Origin: Lactococcus nasutitermitis
GTDB lineage: Bacteria > Bacillota > Bacilli > Lactobacillales > Streptococcaceae
Direction: 5' to 3'
Assembly: GCF_018403765.1 (NCBI RefSeq)
Contig: NZ_BOVQ01000003.1
Span: 186,001 to 250,000, forward strand
DNA: 64,000 nt
Below are positions 62,004-64,000 of the stretch, in pieces. Within the stretch, counting starts at the first letter, position 1. Every line of letters begins with the position of its first letter. A model generated the notes under the pieces. That model was not told where the DNA came from and did not search any database. It saw only the letters and a list, made by a program, of their open reading frames with translations. Position numbers and translations under genes: made by a program.

Positions 62004-63254
62004 TTAGAAAGTTTCAACTACTAAAACCACATTTAGTATTGTTACAAAGGCGCCAATGAGGAGTAAAAGCCACTTTGTGTACCATACATTTTTGTATTTC
62101 CCCATCACTTTTTTTGAACTTGTGAGGTAAATCTGCAAGAAAATTGTGATTGGAAGTTGAATACTGAGAAAAACTTGTGAATATATCAGAATATTGAAAG
62201 GTGAAACTAGAAAGCTCAAACCACAAATAGCAACTGTTGCTCCTATGATTGTAATCAAAACGCCCAAACGACTATGTGGGTCTTCGGCATCGTAAGGTTC
62301 GCTGAAAAGTCCTGCAAAAATTGAACCTCCTGCCATTCCTGCTGTCACCGATGATGCCACTCCTGCAAATAAGAAGGCAATGGCAAACAAAATAGCGGCG
62401 GCTGGTCCAAGTAAAGGAATTAACATTTCCTGCGCTTGATTGATTTCGGTGACGACACGTGGAAAGAATAGCGCAGCGGCAATAATAATGAGGGCGGAAT
62501 TAATCACCCACCCTAAAAACATTGAAAAGAGTGTATCGAAAAATTCAAATTTTAGTTGACGTTGAATGACTGCTTCATTTTGTAAATTCCACTGCCGACT
62601 TTGGATGACTTCGGAATGTAGGAAAAGGTTGTGGGGCATTACTACTGCTCCGAGTGCTGACATAATGATAGGAATGGATTTCCCACTCACAAATGGTACG
62701 ACCATTCCCTTTACTGCCTCTCCCCAGCTGATATGCGGTATGATAAATATTTCGAGTAAAAGTGCAATACCAATCATACTCACAAAACCAATGATGACTT
62801 TTTCAATTTTTGAATATGAATTGCTGAATAAGAGCCAGATGACAAGGACTGCTGTAAGTGGTGAGCCGACGACAATCGGGATGTGGAAAAGCATTTGTAG
62901 TGCTAATGCTCCACCAAGGATTTCAGCAACTGCTGTGGAAATGGAAGCAAGTACTGCGGTTCCTAAAATAATACGACTTATTGTTGGACGTAAATGTTCT
63001 GTCGCATTTTCTGAAAGACATTTTCCTGTGACTATTCCTAAATGAGCGACATTGTGTTGGAGGAAAGTCAACATTATAGTTGAAAGTGTGATGACCCAAA
63101 GTAATTTATAGCCAAATTGTGAACCGGCGGCAAGGTTTGCTGCCCAATTACCAGGGTCTATAAAACCTACTGCTACTATCAGTCCTGGACCGACATAGCG
63201 CAAGAAATTAAGTGCTGGATATCGTTTATCCTGAAGAATTTTACTAATTTTCAT
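62004..63254 (-). CDS. mntH: Nramp family Mn2+/Fe2+ transporter
   Basis: Proton-coupled divalent metal importer. 416 residues, eleven membrane segments. Helix 1 carries the metal-binding GFIDPGNWAANLAAG (about 30-44, with DPGN), and helix 6 the GAVVMPHNLFLHS motif (about 204-216, with MPH). The start at 63254 is the first ATG; TATAAT ends only nine bases upstream, so the message has almost no leader and no Shine-Dalgarno sequence. The longer frame begins with a TTG inside that promoter. Confidence 0.95.
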   Translation of the reverse strand: MKISKILQDKRYPALNFLRYVGPGLIVAVGFIDPGNWAANLAAGSQFGYKLLWVITLSTIMLTFLQHNVAHLGIVTGKCLSENATEHLRPTISRIILGTAVLASISTAVAEILGGALALQMLFHIPIVVGSPLTAVLVIWLLFSNSYSKIEKVIIGFVSMIGIALLLEIFIIPHISWGEAVKGMVVPFVSGKSIPIIMSALGAVVMPHNLFLHSEVIQSRQWNLQNEAVIQRQLKFEFFDTLFSMFLGWVINSALIIIAAALFFPRVVTEINQAQEMLIPLLGPAAAILFAIAFLFAGVASSVTAGMAGGSIFAGLFSEPYDAEDPHSRLGVLITIIGATVAICGLSFLVSPFNILIYSQVFLSIQLPITIFLQIYLTSSKKVMGKYKNVWYTKWLLLLIGAFVTILNVVLVVETF

Positions 63255-63260
63255 ATTAAG

Positions 63261-63272
63261 TTTATTATAACA
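63261..63272 (-). promoter_or_regulatory. -10 box at the start of mntH
   Basis: On the minus strand TGTTATAAT, an extended -10, nine bases before the ATG. Predicts a leader of zero to three bases. Confidence 0.6.
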
Positions 63273-63284
63273 CAAGTCAGAAAA

Positions 63285-63318
63285 AACAGTTTCTTACTAA
63301 AAGAAACTGTTTTTTTAT
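63285..63318 (-). terminator. Terminator of the nitroreductase gene
   Basis: AAACAGTTTCTT / AAGAAACTGTTT stem between the nitroreductase stop and the mntH promoter. Confidence 0.88.
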
Positions 63319-63326
63319 TGCTTTAT

Positions 63327-63932
63327 TTAGTCAGCAATGATAAAACGTTCGTCGTCTTCTACGAAAGTTTTATCTCCTGCTGGTGCTTCGATTGAACCAA
63401 ATACAAGTTGTCCGCGGAGTTTCCAGTTTTCTGGGATATTCCATTCTTTAGCGACTGCTTCGTCAATCAATGGATTGTAATGTTGTAAGTTAGCTCCAAG
63501 TCCAATTTCTGAAAGTGCTGTCCAAGCATTAACAGTGATAATTCCTGAACCTTGCTCTGACCAAACTGGGAAGTTTTCAGCGTAAAGTGCAAATTGTTCT
63601 TGCAATCCTTTTACAACTGCTTGGTCTTCAAAGAAGAGTGCTGTTCCAAATGCTGCTTTGAAACCTTCAAGTTTTGTTTTTGTACTATCCCAAGCTGATT
63701 CAGGCGCTCCTTGTGCTTCCATAGCTGCTTTAAGTTCTGTAGCTACGATTTCTCCCCAAAGTTTGTCTTGAGCTTCTCCTGTTAGAATAAGAACACGTCC
63801 TGTTTGTGAATTAAAGGCTGTTGGCGAGAAACGAACGGCTTCTTTGATTGTTGCGATTGCTTTTTCTGCTTCTACATTTTTTCCTAGAGCGTAGATTGTG
63901 CGGCGGTTTTCAAGTGTTTTTAAGAATGACAT
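63327..63932 (-). CDS. Nitroreductase family protein
   Basis: 201 residues, FMN-dependent oxidoreductase fold. N-terminal FMN phosphate-binding motif NRRTIYALGK (about 8-17), FSPTAFNSQTGRVLIL (about 35-50), and a late GLGANLQHYNP. This is the short HBN1/Frm2-like subgroup that reduces nitroaromatics, quinones or lipid-derived compounds. Physiological substrate unknown. AGGAG ribosome site. The last 68 bases of the window upstream of it hold no complete gene. Confidence 0.92.
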   Translation of the reverse strand: MSFLKTLENRRTIYALGKNVEAEKAIATIKEAVRFSPTAFNSQTGRVLILTGEAQDKLWGEIVATELKAAMEAQGAPESAWDSTKTKLEGFKAAFGTALFFEDQAVVKGLQEQFALYAENFPVWSEQGSGIITVNAWTALSEIGLGANLQHYNPLIDEAVAKEWNIPENWKLRGQLVFGSIEAPAGDKTFVEDDERFIIAD

Positions 63933-64000
63933 AATAAATCTCCTAAGTATTTTTTTATAGTAGATGAGAAGTTATCCCTCATCGTTTACATTTGTAATTT

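Overview
The window looks like chromosome of a lactococcus or a very close relative in the Streptococcaceae. The DNA is AT-rich with Shine-Dalgarno-led genes. It carries a eukaryotic-PMM-type HAD protein matching lactococcal alpha-phosphoglucomutase (PgmH), the hprK-lgt pair, a Kup potassium carrier and a tdk-prfA-prmC-tsaC-glyA gene order. Genus placement is inference from gene content; species cannot be read from the sequence. I saw no rRNA, tRNA, CRISPR array, insertion sequence or prophage.

Layout. 0-8 kb: miaA, a DUF3042 micro-protein, kup, two HTH regulators and gnd. 7-13 kb: YtxH and DUF948 envelope proteins, lgt, hprK, a small membrane protein, gtrA, yihY and map. 13-18 kb: three compact regulator/target units: TetR with a DHA2 drug exporter, flavodoxin, and MerR with a DUF2798-cupin-unknown operon. 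18-26.5 kb: trmH-type methyltransferase, acylphosphatase, PvaA-like lysozyme, glyA, and a tightly packed minus-strand operon from tdk through ycxB-like, prfA, prmC, two small genes and tsaC. 26.7-30.2 kb: a ykoFEDC-type thiamine/HMP ECF transporter behind a TPP riboswitch. 30.4-37.2 kb: an ECF S component, pgmH, yidC, NUDIX, divergent fabI and fabZ, and a PadR/hydrolase/tautomerase unit. 37.2-43.2 kb: a C26 peptidase, two tandem amino-acid binding lipoproteins, uvrB, an RppH-like NUDIX and a NiaX-like S component. 43.4-58.5 kb is the main accessory region. 58.9-64 kb: thrS with a T-box leader, a YgbA_NO protein, a lone ATP-cone protein, an Nramp transporter and a nitroreductase.

The accessory region is a four-gene minus-strand locus: a 2,786-residue Ala/Ser-rich surface protein (KxYKxGKxW-type signal, LPQTG anchor), a 1,070-residue coiled-coil protein without signal peptide, and two GT4 glycosyltransferases of the GtfA/SdgA/TarM kind. 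It is most simply read as a glycosylated giant adhesin with its modifying enzymes. No SecA2, SecY2 or Asp gene is in the window, and the coiled-coil protein is unrecognised.

A second layer of signal is non-coding. The word TTTTGACAG and its two-base-spaced palindrome recur through 9-24 kb and around 33 kb, both between and inside genes, and several copies form terminators. In addition, gene 3' ends (gnd, trmH) are tandemly duplicated around short inserts made of nested hairpins. Different inserts share a sequence framework while their stems differ in a compensatory way, suggesting an undescribed family of hairpin elements.
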